From Cetobacterium_A somerae (GTDB lineage Bacteria; Fusobacteriota; Fusobacteriia; Fusobacteriales; Fusobacteriaceae), in the NCBI RefSeq assembly GCF_044784365.2, contig NZ_CP173065.2: 64,000 nucleotides of DNA; one strand, given 5' to 3'. Both the position numbers and the translations under genes were made by a program. Within the stretch, counting starts at the first letter, position 1; each line of letters starts with the position of its first letter. Below the pieces are notes generated by a model that did not search any database, was not told the DNA's origin, and worked only from the letters and a program-made list of their open reading frames with translations. Of the stretch, positions 48,945 through 57,730 are shown piece after piece.

Positions 48945-48949
48945 TGTTT

Positions 48950-50503
48950 TTATTTAACACTATTATAGTGGTTATATCCTTTTTGTACAAGTTCTACTGC
49001 TTCATTTATACCATTTTGCTGGATTCTATTAATATATGCATCCCAATCTGTGTCTATATCAGAAACACCTAAAATCCATTTTTGCATATATTCCTCTGTT
49101 GTTTGATTTACAAGTGCCATAATTTTTTCTAATTTTTTTACATCTTTAGGACTGTATTTTAATATTGGTAGTGGCATTGTTGTATTTTCATTTCTCATAT
49201 ACATATCAAACCCTTGCTTAGCTATATCATTTGAGTATTGATATTCATAGTCTGCATCTTGCTGAACTCCTGGTCCTGAAACTTGAGCACCAACCTCTTG
49301 TAAAACTTTTAAAGGTCCTTTTCCATCTGGATTGTTTAATACATAATCTGTAAATACTGGTTTTCCATCTACCATAGTATAATGTTTTCCTTCAATACCA
49401 AAGTTCCAAGTTCTTCTTCCCTCTTCAGAGAACCACCAATCCATAAATTTAATAGCTTGCTCTGGATTCTTTGAAGCTGCTGATATTCCCCAACCAATCT
49501 CTGGAGTTGTATTTCTTCCTACAGCAACACTTTTCATTCCATCTTTTATTTGAAGAGGCTCTATTGGATAAAATTCAAATCCTGGTATTTGCGTTGTTGC
49601 TAAGCTATTATAACTAGCTGTACTTCCAAACCAATCTAAAGTCATTCCTCCAATATTTGTTGGTAATACTGCATCTCTTGCACCCCAACCTCTAGTGAAA
49701 ACCTCTTTGTCTATCAGACCTTTTTTATACCATTCTGCTGATAATTTAACTGCTTCTTTAAAATTTGGATCTAAAGTTGCAAAAGCAACTTGGTCATTTT
49801 CTACATAGAATGTTTTGTATGGTCTTGCACCAAAAATTCCTGTTAAGTTATTTAATGCTGCTTGAATATTTCCACGAACAAAGATTCCAACTTCATCTTT
49901 TCTTCCATTTCCATTAGCATCCTGCTCTTTAAATATTGTTAAAGCATTTTCAGCTTCTTCCAATGTTTTAGGAACTGGCAATCCAAACTTTTTTAACCAA
50001 TCTGTTCTTATGAAAAGTCCAGATGATACACTTAGTTTATCTAAATCATAGTATGTTGGAATTGCATATATTTTTCCATCTAGAGAATACATATCTTTTC
50101 TATATAGTGGATTTTCCTCTATAAACTTTTTTATATTTGGTGCATGCTTATCTATTAAATCATTTAAAGGAATCATTCCACCATCGCTACCTAATTTTTC
50201 TAAATCTGGAACTCTGTAAGCTATAATGTCCGAGAAATCATTAGAAGCTAGCATAAGATTGTAAGCTTGTGTAGAATCTGTATTATTTTTAGATGCATAT
50301 GATTTTACTTTTACTCCTGTTGCCTCTTCAGCTTTTTTGTATATTTCCCACTCATCATTTAAAGGCATTCCATTAAAAACTAGAAACACTGAAAGATTTT
50401 TATCTTTTGTTGTTCCTGTACTTTTTGAATCCCCATCTTTTGAACATCCATTAAACATAAGCGCTGATAAAAGTAACGCTCCCATTGCTATTTTTCTCTT
50501 CAT
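48950..50503 (-). CDS. ABC oligosaccharide substrate-binding lipoprotein (LplA/YtcQ-like)
   Basis: The 517-residue lipoprotein (Cys20 in MFNGCSK) belongs to the large LplA/YtcQ branch of family 1. Landmarks are DIIAYRVPDLEKLGSDGGMIPLNDLIDKHAPNIKKF, GLFIRTDWLKKFGLPVPKTLEEAENAL, DANGNGRKDEVGI, and GWGISAASKNPEQAIKFMDWWFSEEGRR. It probably binds unsaturated GAG disaccharides or oligosaccharides. It is a paralogue of 54230, so this operon has two binding proteins for one permease pair. Confidence 0.92.
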   Translation of the reverse strand: MKRKIAMGALLLSALMFNGCSKDGDSKSTGTTKDKNLSVFLVFNGMPLNDEWEIYKKAEEATGVKVKSYASKNNTDSTQAYNLMLASNDFSDIIAYRVPDLEKLGSDGGMIPLNDLIDKHAPNIKKFIEENPLYRKDMYSLDGKIYAIPTYYDLDKLSVSSGLFIRTDWLKKFGLPVPKTLEEAENALTIFKEQDANGNGRKDEVGIFVRGNIQAALNNLTGIFGARPYKTFYVENDQVAFATLDPNFKEAVKLSAEWYKKGLIDKEVFTRGWGARDAVLPTNIGGMTLDWFGSTASYNSLATTQIPGFEFYPIEPLQIKDGMKSVAVGRNTTPEIGWGISAASKNPEQAIKFMDWWFSEEGRRTWNFGIEGKHYTMVDGKPVFTDYVLNNPDGKGPLKVLQEVGAQVSGPGVQQDADYEYQYSNDIAKQGFDMYMRNENTTMPLPILKYSPKDVKKLEKIMALVNQTTEEYMQKWILGVSDIDTDWDAYINRIQQNGINEAVELVQKGYNHYNSVK

Positions 50504-50525
50504 TATAACTTTCTCCCCTTATTTA

Positions 50526-51287
50526 TTATCTAACTAACCATCCACCATCTATAGCTAGAATATGTCCATTTACATAATCTGCTGCCTTTGATGATAAGAA
50601 TATTGCTCCCCCTACAAGGTCTGATGTTTGTCCCCATCTTCCTGCTGGTATTCTTCCTAATATTTCTGCATTTCTCTTTTCATCGGCTCTAATTGGTGCT
50701 GTATTTGCTGTTTCTATATAGCCTGGTGCTATTGCATTTACTTGGATATTATCCACTGCTAACTCATTTGCAAAAGCTTTTGTAAGTCCTGCTACTCCGT
50801 GTTTACTTGCTGTGTATGATGGAACAAACTTTCCACCTTGGAATGATAACATTGAAGCTATATTTATTATCTTTCCTCCACCTTGCTTTTTCATCTCAAA
50901 TGCTGCAGTCTTACTTAAATAGTATATTGAAGATAGATTTAAGTCAATAACTTGTTGCCAATCACTATTTGGTCCCTCTAAAATTGGTGATCTTTTTATT
51001 GTTCCAGCATTGTTTACTAGAATATCTATTCTTCCAAAAGCCTCTATACATTTGCTAACAGCTTCCATAGCTACTTCCTCTTTTGATAGATCTCCAGTTG
51101 CATAAGCTACCTTTCTTCCTAATGCTTCAACTTCTTTTATAACATTTTCCATATTGTCATCATTATATGTGAATATAAATAGGTCTGCTCCTGCTTTTGC
51201 AAGTCCCATTGCAAGTGCGTTTCCTATTCCTACGTTTCCTCCAGTTACCATTGCAACTTTTCCATCTAAATTAAACATGTTTAACAT
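50526..51287 (-). CDS. kduD: KduD-like 2-dehydro-3-deoxy-D-gluconate 5-dehydrogenase (SDR)
   Basis: The 253-residue short-chain dehydrogenase has cofactor loop TGGNVGIG (15-22), NNAG (92-95), catalytic Ser145, Tyr158 and Lys162 (SYTASKHG) and the C-terminal DGGWLVR shared by KduD proteins. It reduces 3-deoxy-D-glycero-2,5-hexodiulosonate to 2-keto-3-deoxygluconate with NAD(P)H, after KduI. ATG 12 bases after the kduI stop, behind AGGAGG. KDG kinase and aldolase are not here. Confidence 0.9.
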   Translation of the reverse strand: MLNMFNLDGKVAMVTGGNVGIGNALAMGLAKAGADLFIFTYNDDNMENVIKEVEALGRKVAYATGDLSKEEVAMEAVSKCIEAFGRIDILVNNAGTIKRSPILEGPNSDWQQVIDLNLSSIYYLSKTAAFEMKKQGGGKIINIASMLSFQGGKFVPSYTASKHGVAGLTKAFANELAVDNIQVNAIAPGYIETANTAPIRADEKRNAEILGRIPAGRWGQTSDLVGGAIFLSSKAADYVNGHILAIDGGWLVR

Positions 51288-51299
51288 ATTTCCTCCTAA

Positions 51300-52136
51300 T
51301 TATCTTAACTGATCCATAGCTATATGGTCCATATCAGTAAATGTTTGATTCTCTCCAGCCATTCCCCAAATAAATGTGTAATTTTTAGTTCCTACACCTG
51401 AATGAATTGACCAAGATGGTGATATTACCGCTTGCTCATTAGCCATTACAATATGACGAGTCTCTTGAGGTTGCCCCATTAAATGGAATACTCTTGTGTT
51501 TTCATCCATATTGAAATAGAAGTAAACTTCCATTCTTCTCTCATGTGTATGAGTTGGCATAGTGTTCCACATATTATTTGGGTCTAATACAGTCATTCCC
51601 ATTAAAAGTTGACATGATTTACAAACTGCAGGGTGAACATATTGAAATATAGTTCTTTTGTTTGAATTCTCTAAATCTCCTAAATGAACTGCATTAGCAT
51701 TAGCTATATCTATCTTTACTGTAGGGTAAGCTACATGGGCAGGAGCACTGTTAACATAGTACTTTGCTGGATTTTCTGCAGAATCAGATGCGAATGTAAT
51801 CTCTTTTACTCCCATTCCTACATATAATCCATCTTTTGAAGCCATTTTATATTCAACTCCATCAAGAATTACTTTACCTGATCCACCTATATTTATAAGT
51901 CCAAGCTCTCTTCTCTCTAAGAAAAACTCAGATCCTAACTCTTTACATCCTTCTAATTTTACTTCAGTTTCAACTGGCATAACTCCTCCAGCTATAACTC
52001 TATCCACATGAGAATACATTAAGTTAACTTCGTCAGCAACGAAAACTGTTTCCATTAAATAGTGTTTTCTTAACTCCTCTGTTGTATAGTGCTTTGAATC
52101 CTCTGGATGATTTGCATATCTTGTATCTAATCTCAT
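51300..52136 (-). CDS. kduI: 5-dehydro-4-deoxy-D-glucuronate isomerase
   Basis: The 278-residue cupin isomerase has zinc ligands His196, His198, Glu203 (MPTHTHERRMEVYFYF) and His245 (SIHSGVGT), the same positions as in E. coli KduI, and the N-terminal DTRYANHPED. It converts 4-deoxy-L-threo-5-hexosulose uronate, formed from the unsaturated uronic acid of GAG disaccharides, to 3-deoxy-D-glycero-2,5-hexodiulosonate. It lies between the permeases and kduD. AGGAGG precedes the ATG. Confidence 0.96.
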   Translation of the reverse strand: MRLDTRYANHPEDSKHYTTEELRKHYLMETVFVADEVNLMYSHVDRVIAGGVMPVETEVKLEGCKELGSEFFLERRELGLINIGGSGKVILDGVEYKMASKDGLYVGMGVKEITFASDSAENPAKYYVNSAPAHVAYPTVKIDIANANAVHLGDLENSNKRTIFQYVHPAVCKSCQLLMGMTVLDPNNMWNTMPTHTHERRMEVYFYFNMDENTRVFHLMGQPQETRHIVMANEQAVISPSWSIHSGVGTKNYTFIWGMAGENQTFTDMDHIAMDQLR

Positions 52137-52189
52137 AGTAAAACTCCTCCTAAATATTATGAACTTTTATTTTTAATTTTCTTTGTTAT

Positions 52190-53071
52190 TTACTCTTTTA
52201 CCGCTCCTAAAGTAACTCCTTTTCTAAAGAACTTTTGGATAAACGGATATATAATCATTATTGGAACTATTGATAAAACTATCACAGCATATATTATCGA
52301 TTGTGGTGATGTTAAACTTTCAGGTGTAATAATCTGCGCTGCTTCTCCAGCCATATTCTTCTCTACTATTAACTTCTTTAAGAAAACTTGTAGTGGTACT
52401 TTAGAATCATCAGTTAATAAAACCATTGTCCAGAAATATCCATTCCATCTTGAGATAGCATAGAATAACGACACTGTTGTTAATGCTGAAGTTGATAGAG
52501 GCAGGTATATTTTTGTCATAATCTGCCACTGAGTAGCTCCATCTATTCTAGCTGATTCTTCTAGTGATTTTGGTACAGCTTCAAAGAAACTCTTTAAAAT
52601 TATTACGTTAAATGTATTTACTGCAAATCCTACAATTACAGATGTATAACTATTAATAAGACCTAAGTCTCTAAAGTTCAGATATCTCGGAATCATTCCT
52701 GGATCAAACCACATTGTCACAACAACCATTAAAGTTAGAATTTTTCTAAATTTTAACTCTGGTTTTGATAAAACGTAAGCTCCAGTTATTGTAAAGAACA
52801 TACTTACAGCAGTTCCTACAACTGTTATAAAGATACTATTTGCATAAGCTAACCATATTCCATCTAGACTCATAGCTGCTTTAAATGATGCCATAATAAT
52901 CCCTTTAGGTAGGAGATACATCTCTCCTATCTCTAAAAGGTATGGTTTTGTCACTGATGCTGAGAATACATATATAATTGGATATATAAACATTATTCCA
53001 AATATTGCCAATAGGGAATAATTGATAAAATCAAATATTTTTTCATCTTTTGATCTTTTAATTTTACTCAT
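52190..53071 (-). CDS. ABC oligosaccharide permease (LplC type)
   Basis: The 293-residue protein has six membrane segments, the EAA loop (LEESARIDGATQWQIMTKIYLPLSTSA) and the C-terminal FRKGVTLGAVKE typical of LplC/YtcP. It pairs with the LplB-type permease encoded upstream. No ATPase gene is nearby. Confidence 0.95.
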   Translation of the reverse strand: MSKIKRSKDEKIFDFINYSLLAIFGIMFIYPIIYVFSASVTKPYLLEIGEMYLLPKGIIMASFKAAMSLDGIWLAYANSIFITVVGTAVSMFFTITGAYVLSKPELKFRKILTLMVVVTMWFDPGMIPRYLNFRDLGLINSYTSVIVGFAVNTFNVIILKSFFEAVPKSLEESARIDGATQWQIMTKIYLPLSTSALTTVSLFYAISRWNGYFWTMVLLTDDSKVPLQVFLKKLIVEKNMAGEAAQIITPESLTSPQSIIYAVIVLSIVPIMIIYPFIQKFFRKGVTLGAVKE

Positions 53072-53109
53072 AAATCTCTCCTTTCAAATTTTTTAACAGT
53101 TAATACTTT

Positions 53110-54087
53110 TTACCAAAGTCCTGATGATGTTATCTTTTTACTCCATCTATTTGCTAGGTAAACTAGGATAAATCCAATAACTGCATTGAATAATCCAACT
53201 GCTGTTGCTAAACCAAAATCTTGCATTAACATACCTGTTCTATAAACATAAGTACTTATAACATCTGATGTTGAATATGTTGCTGGTTGATAAAGTAATA
53301 AAACTGTTTCAAACGCAACGTTTAGCATACTTCCAACTTTTAGTACTAACATTATAACTATTGTTGGTATAATTGATGGGAAAGTTATAAATCTAAGCTG
53401 TTGAAACTTTGTAGCTCCATCTATCTTTGCTGCTTCATATAGTGATTCGTCCACTGCTGTTAAAGCTGCTAAATAGATTACTGCGTTAAATCCTGTACTT
53501 TTCCACATATTCATTCCTGTAAATATTCCTCTAAAGTATTCTGGCTTTGATAGGAAGTATATCTTTTCAAATCCAAATCTTTCTAAAATGTGGTTTATTA
53601 CACCACTACTTGGAGAAAGAATATTTATAGTTATTCCAGCTGTTACAACTATTGCTATAAAGTATGGTAAAAACGAAACTGTTTGAACGAAAGATTTAAA
53701 AAATCTATTTTTTACCTCATTTAGCATAAGAGCTAAAATTATGGCAAATGGAAACTCAAACACCAAACTATATATATTTAAAAATATTGTATTTTTTAGA
53801 GTTGTATAAAAGTATGGGCTTGTTAAAAACTCTGTAAAGTTTGCTAGTCCTACCCATTCACTTCCTGATATTCCCCTAAATAGATTGTAATCTTTAAAAG
53901 CGATTATAAGACCATACATTGGTTTATATGCAAATATCATATACCAAAGTATAAATGGAAGAAAAATCAGATATAATGACATTTGATCTTTTACGTTTCC
54001 TCTTTTTAATCCAGTCATTATTTTTTTTATGAGACCTACTTTTTCTGATTCTACTCTTTCATCTAATTCTAAAATATTTTCTTTCAT
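53110..54087 (-). CDS. ABC oligosaccharide permease (LplB type)
   Basis: The 325-residue protein has six membrane segments, PFILWYMIFAYKPMYGLIIAFKDYN (LplB signature), the EAA loop (YEAAKIDGATKFQQLRFITFPSIIP), and the C-terminal NRWSKKITSSGLW. A cytoplasmic N-terminal extension of about 30 residues precedes the first helix. The 142-base gap to the binding protein upstream is the largest in the run and could hold a weak hairpin or promoter, but I see no convincing one. Confidence 0.95.
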   Translation of the reverse strand: MKENILELDERVESEKVGLIKKIMTGLKRGNVKDQMSLYLIFLPFILWYMIFAYKPMYGLIIAFKDYNLFRGISGSEWVGLANFTEFLTSPYFYTTLKNTIFLNIYSLVFEFPFAIILALMLNEVKNRFFKSFVQTVSFLPYFIAIVVTAGITINILSPSSGVINHILERFGFEKIYFLSKPEYFRGIFTGMNMWKSTGFNAVIYLAALTAVDESLYEAAKIDGATKFQQLRFITFPSIIPTIVIMLVLKVGSMLNVAFETVLLLYQPATYSTSDVISTYVYRTGMLMQDFGLATAVGLFNAVIGFILVYLANRWSKKITSSGLW

Positions 54088-54229
54088 ACTAACCCTCCTT
54101 ACTTATCTGCGTTTTGTAAGGTGATTATAGTTTAAAATTTTTAAAGTGTAAATCATCATTTTAGGATATACCTTTTTCTATATATCATTTTTCTACTTTT
54201 AAATCAATAAAAGTACACTTTATTCTTTA

Positions 54230-55768
54230 TTAGTTACTCGAATTAATAAATCTATCATATGACTTTTGATTTATATCTATCGCCTCTTTTAGCCCTATTT
54301 CATTTAGTCTATTTAGAAATTCGTCATATGTTTTATTAAAATCTACAGCTCCTAAAATCCACTTTTGATTCATCTCTTTTACAGCCATATTAAGTTGCGA
54401 ATTTATTTTCTGTATTTTTCTATTTTCCTCTTTTGTATATTTTAAAGTTGGCATAGGATCTACAATATACCCATTTTGCATATACATCTCTGCCCATTCT
54501 GATGCTTTTGGATTTCCCCAAGCCTTTTCATACTCATAATCTTGTAGAGCACCTATTCTAAATTGTATCCCTTTATCTCTTAAAACCTGTAGAGGTGTCT
54601 TTCCATCTGCCTTCATAACTGTATCTGTAAATTTCTTTTTACCATTTTCCTCTTTAACAAACGTATCATTTTCTATACCCCAGTTTGACAACTCATACCC
54701 TTTTTCAGAGAACCAGTAATCAAAATATTTTATGGCTGCAACAGGATCTTTACATGTAGCACTTATTCCCCAACCACCTAAATAAGTTGTTCTAGCATCT
54801 GGAGCATAACTTTTCCCTTTATATTCTGGCGGTGCTATTGCAACAAATTCAAAATCTTTCACTTTATCCTTTAACTCTTTATCCTCATTATATGAAGCTG
54901 TACTGGCAAACCAATCAAAAGTTACTCCTCCTAAATCATTTCTAAGCATATAGTCTCTTGCTTGGAAACCTCTTGTGAATATTTCAGGATCTATTAACCC
55001 CTCTTTATACCATTTTATAACTTGAGGCATAGCTTCTTTAAATCTCTCTGTTGTTGGACCAAATTTTACTTTTCCATTTTCATCTACATAAAATCCTATC
55101 TCTGCTCCAAACATTCCAACTAACTCTTTATCAGCAAACTCCACTGATCTTTCAAAGTATGGAATCTCATCAGCTTTTCCATTTCCATTTGGATCTTTTG
55201 TTTTAAAAGCTACCATAACCTCATATAGTTCATCCATTGTCTTTGGAGTTTTTAATCCTAACTTATCTAACCAATCCTTTCTTATAAATACTCCTTGAGC
55301 TGCTCTCATGTTGTACCAATCATAATAATCTGGAATAAAATAGATATTTCCATCTGCTGCTACAGCATCCATCTTATATCTTGGATATTTCTCAAAAAAT
55401 GCTTTTATATTTGGAGCATGTTTATTTATCAAATCATTTAATGGCACTATTCCTCCATCCATTCCTAAACTTTCTAATTTTTCAGGATAAGCTAAAGAGA
55501 TAATATCTGGAAGATTTCCAGATGAAACAGCTAAATTAAAAGCTTGTATCTCATCTGTTAAATTTTTAGAACTATAACTTTTTAATTTCACATTTGTATC
55601 CTTAAACGCCTCTTGGAAAACCGTCCAATTTTCATCATATGTCTTTCCATTTTGAATAGCTAAAATGCTTAATTCCAAAGGTTTTTCAGAGATCTTATGC
55701 TCATTTGCTAAAACTCCTCTTTGTAAAAGTCCCCCAACTAATAGTAATAACCCGATTTTTTTATTCAT
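54230..55768 (-). CDS. ABC oligosaccharide substrate-binding protein (LplA/YtcQ-like), no lipobox
   Basis: The paralogue of 48950 shares LDKLGLKTPKTMDELYEVM, DPNGNGKADEIPYF and GWGISATCKDPVAAIKYFDYWFSEKG. The signal MNKKIGLLLLVGGLLQRGVLANE has no lipobox Cys, so unlike its paralogue it should be released into the periplasm after cleavage at VLA. ATG 55768 follows GGAGGG; an ATG four codons upstream overlaps that site. It begins 13 bases after the sulfatase stop and precedes the permeases, so it is the primary binding protein of this importer. Confidence 0.92.
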   Translation of the reverse strand: MNKKIGLLLLVGGLLQRGVLANEHKISEKPLELSILAIQNGKTYDENWTVFQEAFKDTNVKLKSYSSKNLTDEIQAFNLAVSSGNLPDIISLAYPEKLESLGMDGGIVPLNDLINKHAPNIKAFFEKYPRYKMDAVAADGNIYFIPDYYDWYNMRAAQGVFIRKDWLDKLGLKTPKTMDELYEVMVAFKTKDPNGNGKADEIPYFERSVEFADKELVGMFGAEIGFYVDENGKVKFGPTTERFKEAMPQVIKWYKEGLIDPEIFTRGFQARDYMLRNDLGGVTFDWFASTASYNEDKELKDKVKDFEFVAIAPPEYKGKSYAPDARTTYLGGWGISATCKDPVAAIKYFDYWFSEKGYELSNWGIENDTFVKEENGKKKFTDTVMKADGKTPLQVLRDKGIQFRIGALQDYEYEKAWGNPKASEWAEMYMQNGYIVDPMPTLKYTKEENRKIQKINSQLNMAVKEMNQKWILGAVDFNKTYDEFLNRLNEIGLKEAIDINQKSYDRFINSSN

Positions 55769-55781
55769 GACACCCTCCATT

Positions 55782-57155
55782 TTATATAATATTTATCCAA
55801 TCATTTTGCTCTTTTAAAAATAGAGACAATTGATTTTTTAAATTTTTCTTTACCTCTTTATACTCTATATTATCAACCTCATTTTTCATCTCTAAAGGAT
55901 CCTTTTTCAAATAAAATAACTCTTCTAAATCTCTAGGATCATATATGTATTTAAACTCCTTATCTACTACTGATCTTCTTATATCACCAATAGCCACTTG
56001 ATTTCCTGAATATTGACTGTAAGCATATCTATGCTTTTTTTGAACCTCACTATTTAAGATATTTTCTCCAACAAAGATCTCTTTACTTTCTAAATTTAAA
56101 TTCTCTAATACAGTTGGAAGTATATCTAGATGACTGACTACTGTTTCTATCTTTATCCCATTTTTCTCTGGCATTTTTATTATTAAAGGAACATTTATAC
56201 TTTGCTCATACATCTCCATTTTCTGAAACATCTTATGTTGACCTAGATGATCCCCATGATCAGCAGTAAATACAAACATTGTATTTTCATACTCACCTTT
56301 CTCCTTTAACTTTTGAATTATCTCCCCTATTAATTCATCTGCATAATTGGTTAATCCTAAATATGCTCTCCAAACATCTTTCCAATGCTCTAAATCTTTC
56401 TCTTCAGCTAGTTGTGCTGCTATCCCCTCTCTTCTTTTAGGTGGTTCACCTTCACATATTTCATTTATATTTTCAGGAAGTTCTGGGTCTGGGAATCTAT
56501 CCATAAGTTCTTTTAGTACTCTAAAAGGTGGATGAGGAGCCCATATATTTATAAACATCCCTATAGGATTTTCAAAAGTTTCACTTTCTAAATAATTAAG
56601 GGCGTTATCAATATAAAACCTATCTCTAAATAGATTTTCAGATTTTTCAAAAAGTGAAACTCTAGAACCTGTATACTGTCTATCTTCATATATATCTCCA
56701 TGTCTTTCACTAACTTTAACTCTATCTTCAACGACTCCAAATAGTGGGATATTCTCTCTTTTACATATTTTTTCATAGTCATCATCTGTTAAAAATTTTT
56801 TAAATTTAACTCTATCTTCTAAAGATGGTTTTAAAGTTATATGTTGCATTCCAAAATGACTTACATCATATCCACTTTCAAATAGATACTCGTGAATTGT
56901 TTTACTGTTTCTTGTTATTTCTGGTATGTTTTTTAAATCATTTATTACCACACTATTTTTAGTTGGAAATCTTCCTGTTGCTAGTGCAGTTCTAGCAGGA
57001 ACACATAGTGGACATGTTGTGTAAGCTCTTTTAAAATCAAAACCTTCTGAAGCTAATCTATTTAAATTTGGAGTTACCTCTTTACCATTTTGTATCATCC
57101 CAATAGTATCTGCTCTTTGATGATCTGTTGTTATAAAAACTAAATTTTTCTTCAC
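55782..57155 (-). CDS. Cys-type sulfatase (S1 family)
   Basis: The enzyme has metal ligand Asp in FITTDHQRADT, the formylglycine motif Cys-Val-Pro-Ala-Arg (Cys51 from the start used here) followed by TALATGRFPT, FGMQHI in place of the usual GKWH, WAPHPPFRV and FTADHGDHLGQHKMFQK. GTG 57155 is the likely start, eight bases after AGGAGG; the GTG three codons upstream overlaps that site. No signal peptide, so probably cytoplasmic, removing sulfate from imported GAG oligosaccharides. It opens the transporter gene run, 13 bases before the binding protein. Confidence 0.9.
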   Translation of the reverse strand: MKKNLVFITTDHQRADTIGMIQNGKEVTPNLNRLASEGFDFKRAYTTCPLCVPARTALATGRFPTKNSVVINDLKNIPEITRNSKTIHEYLFESGYDVSHFGMQHITLKPSLEDRVKFKKFLTDDDYEKICKRENIPLFGVVEDRVKVSERHGDIYEDRQYTGSRVSLFEKSENLFRDRFYIDNALNYLESETFENPIGMFINIWAPHPPFRVLKELMDRFPDPELPENINEICEGEPPKRREGIAAQLAEEKDLEHWKDVWRAYLGLTNYADELIGEIIQKLKEKGEYENTMFVFTADHGDHLGQHKMFQKMEMYEQSINVPLIIKMPEKNGIKIETVVSHLDILPTVLENLNLESKEIFVGENILNSEVQKKHRYAYSQYSGNQVAIGDIRRSVVDKEFKYIYDPRDLEELFYLKKDPLEMKNEVDNIEYKEVKKNLKNQLSLFLKEQNDWINII

Positions 57156-57179
57156 TAAAAACACCTCCTCTTAATTTTT

Positions 57180-57231
57180 AAAAACCTTCTAAATTTCCAT
57201 GACATAAACTCATTTATTTAGAAGGTTTTTT
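57180..57231 (-). terminator. Long hairpin/terminator after the PL8 lyase
   Basis: A 15-bp stem (AAAAACCTTCTAAAT at 57180-57194 and ATTTAGAAGGTTTTT at 57216-57230), with T residues on the minus strand. It ends about 25 bases before the sulfatase start. It may end the autotransporter-lyase unit or act as a partial terminator giving lower expression downstream. Confidence 0.75.
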
Positions 57232-57241
57232 ATTAATTATT

Positions 57242-57730
57242 TTATTTTTTTAGTTGTATATATTTTGTTTCACCACTTCTAATATTATCTATTTTTAAAA
57301 TAGTTTTATTTTTTTCTGTTCTTATTTTTAAATTTTTATCAGTAGTTTCAACTAGTTTATAAGCACCATCTATCTCTAAAACAGACATTACATTTGAAAG
57401 TTGAGTTGGATCACTTACCCAAAGCTCCAATGTATTACCTTTTTCTAAAGCTAATAACGACAGTGTACTAAAACTCTTATATTTATCAACTTTATGTTGA
57501 TTATCTTGCCAAAAGTTTATTCCAATATAATCTTTAATCTTTATTCCATGAGCTTTATCATTTTGAGATAATACTACAATATCATTTTTAGATATTTCGT
57601 CTAAACCTACACTGTACAAATAACCTGCATTTTTAGGATTTTTACCATGATTTATATAAGTTGTTATATATTCAACTTCTATTGGAGCGTCACTTTTTCC
57701 ACCTATATTTTTCCAATTTCCTACTCTAGA
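57242..57730 (-). CDS. PL8 hyaluronate lyase C-terminal domain in the -1 frame
   Basis: The frame is open from about 57772 to the stop at 57242 and, from 57733 on, encodes about 163 residues that complete the lyase. NWKNIGGKSDAPIEVEYITTY..NHGKNPKNAGYLYSVG is the typical beta-sandwich and PL8 C-terminal pattern, which also appears in the ABC-type lyase as YINHGKAPKNGKYHYSVL. There is no ribosome binding site or convincing start of its own; a TTG at 57619 is inside the beta domain. It is reached by a -1 step at 57733-57739, giving about 764 residues in all. Otherwise the gene is a pseudogene or has an A7-to-A6 sequence error. Confidence 0.8.
   Translation of the reverse strand, partial: SRVGNWKNIGGKSDAPIEVEYITTYINHGKNPKNAGYLYSVGLDEISKNDIVVLSQNDKAHGIKIKDYIGINFWQDNQHKVDKYKSFSTLSLLALEKGNTLELWVSDPTQLSNVMSVLEIDGAYKLVETTDKNLKIRTEKNKTILKIDNIRSGETKYIQLKK

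Noticed and set aside
54088..54229. Promoter or terminator in the gap between a binding protein and its permeases
   Set aside because: Only a weak ACTTTT/AAAAGT pairing and AT-rich sequence are seen; no convincing -35/-10 pair or T-tailed stem.
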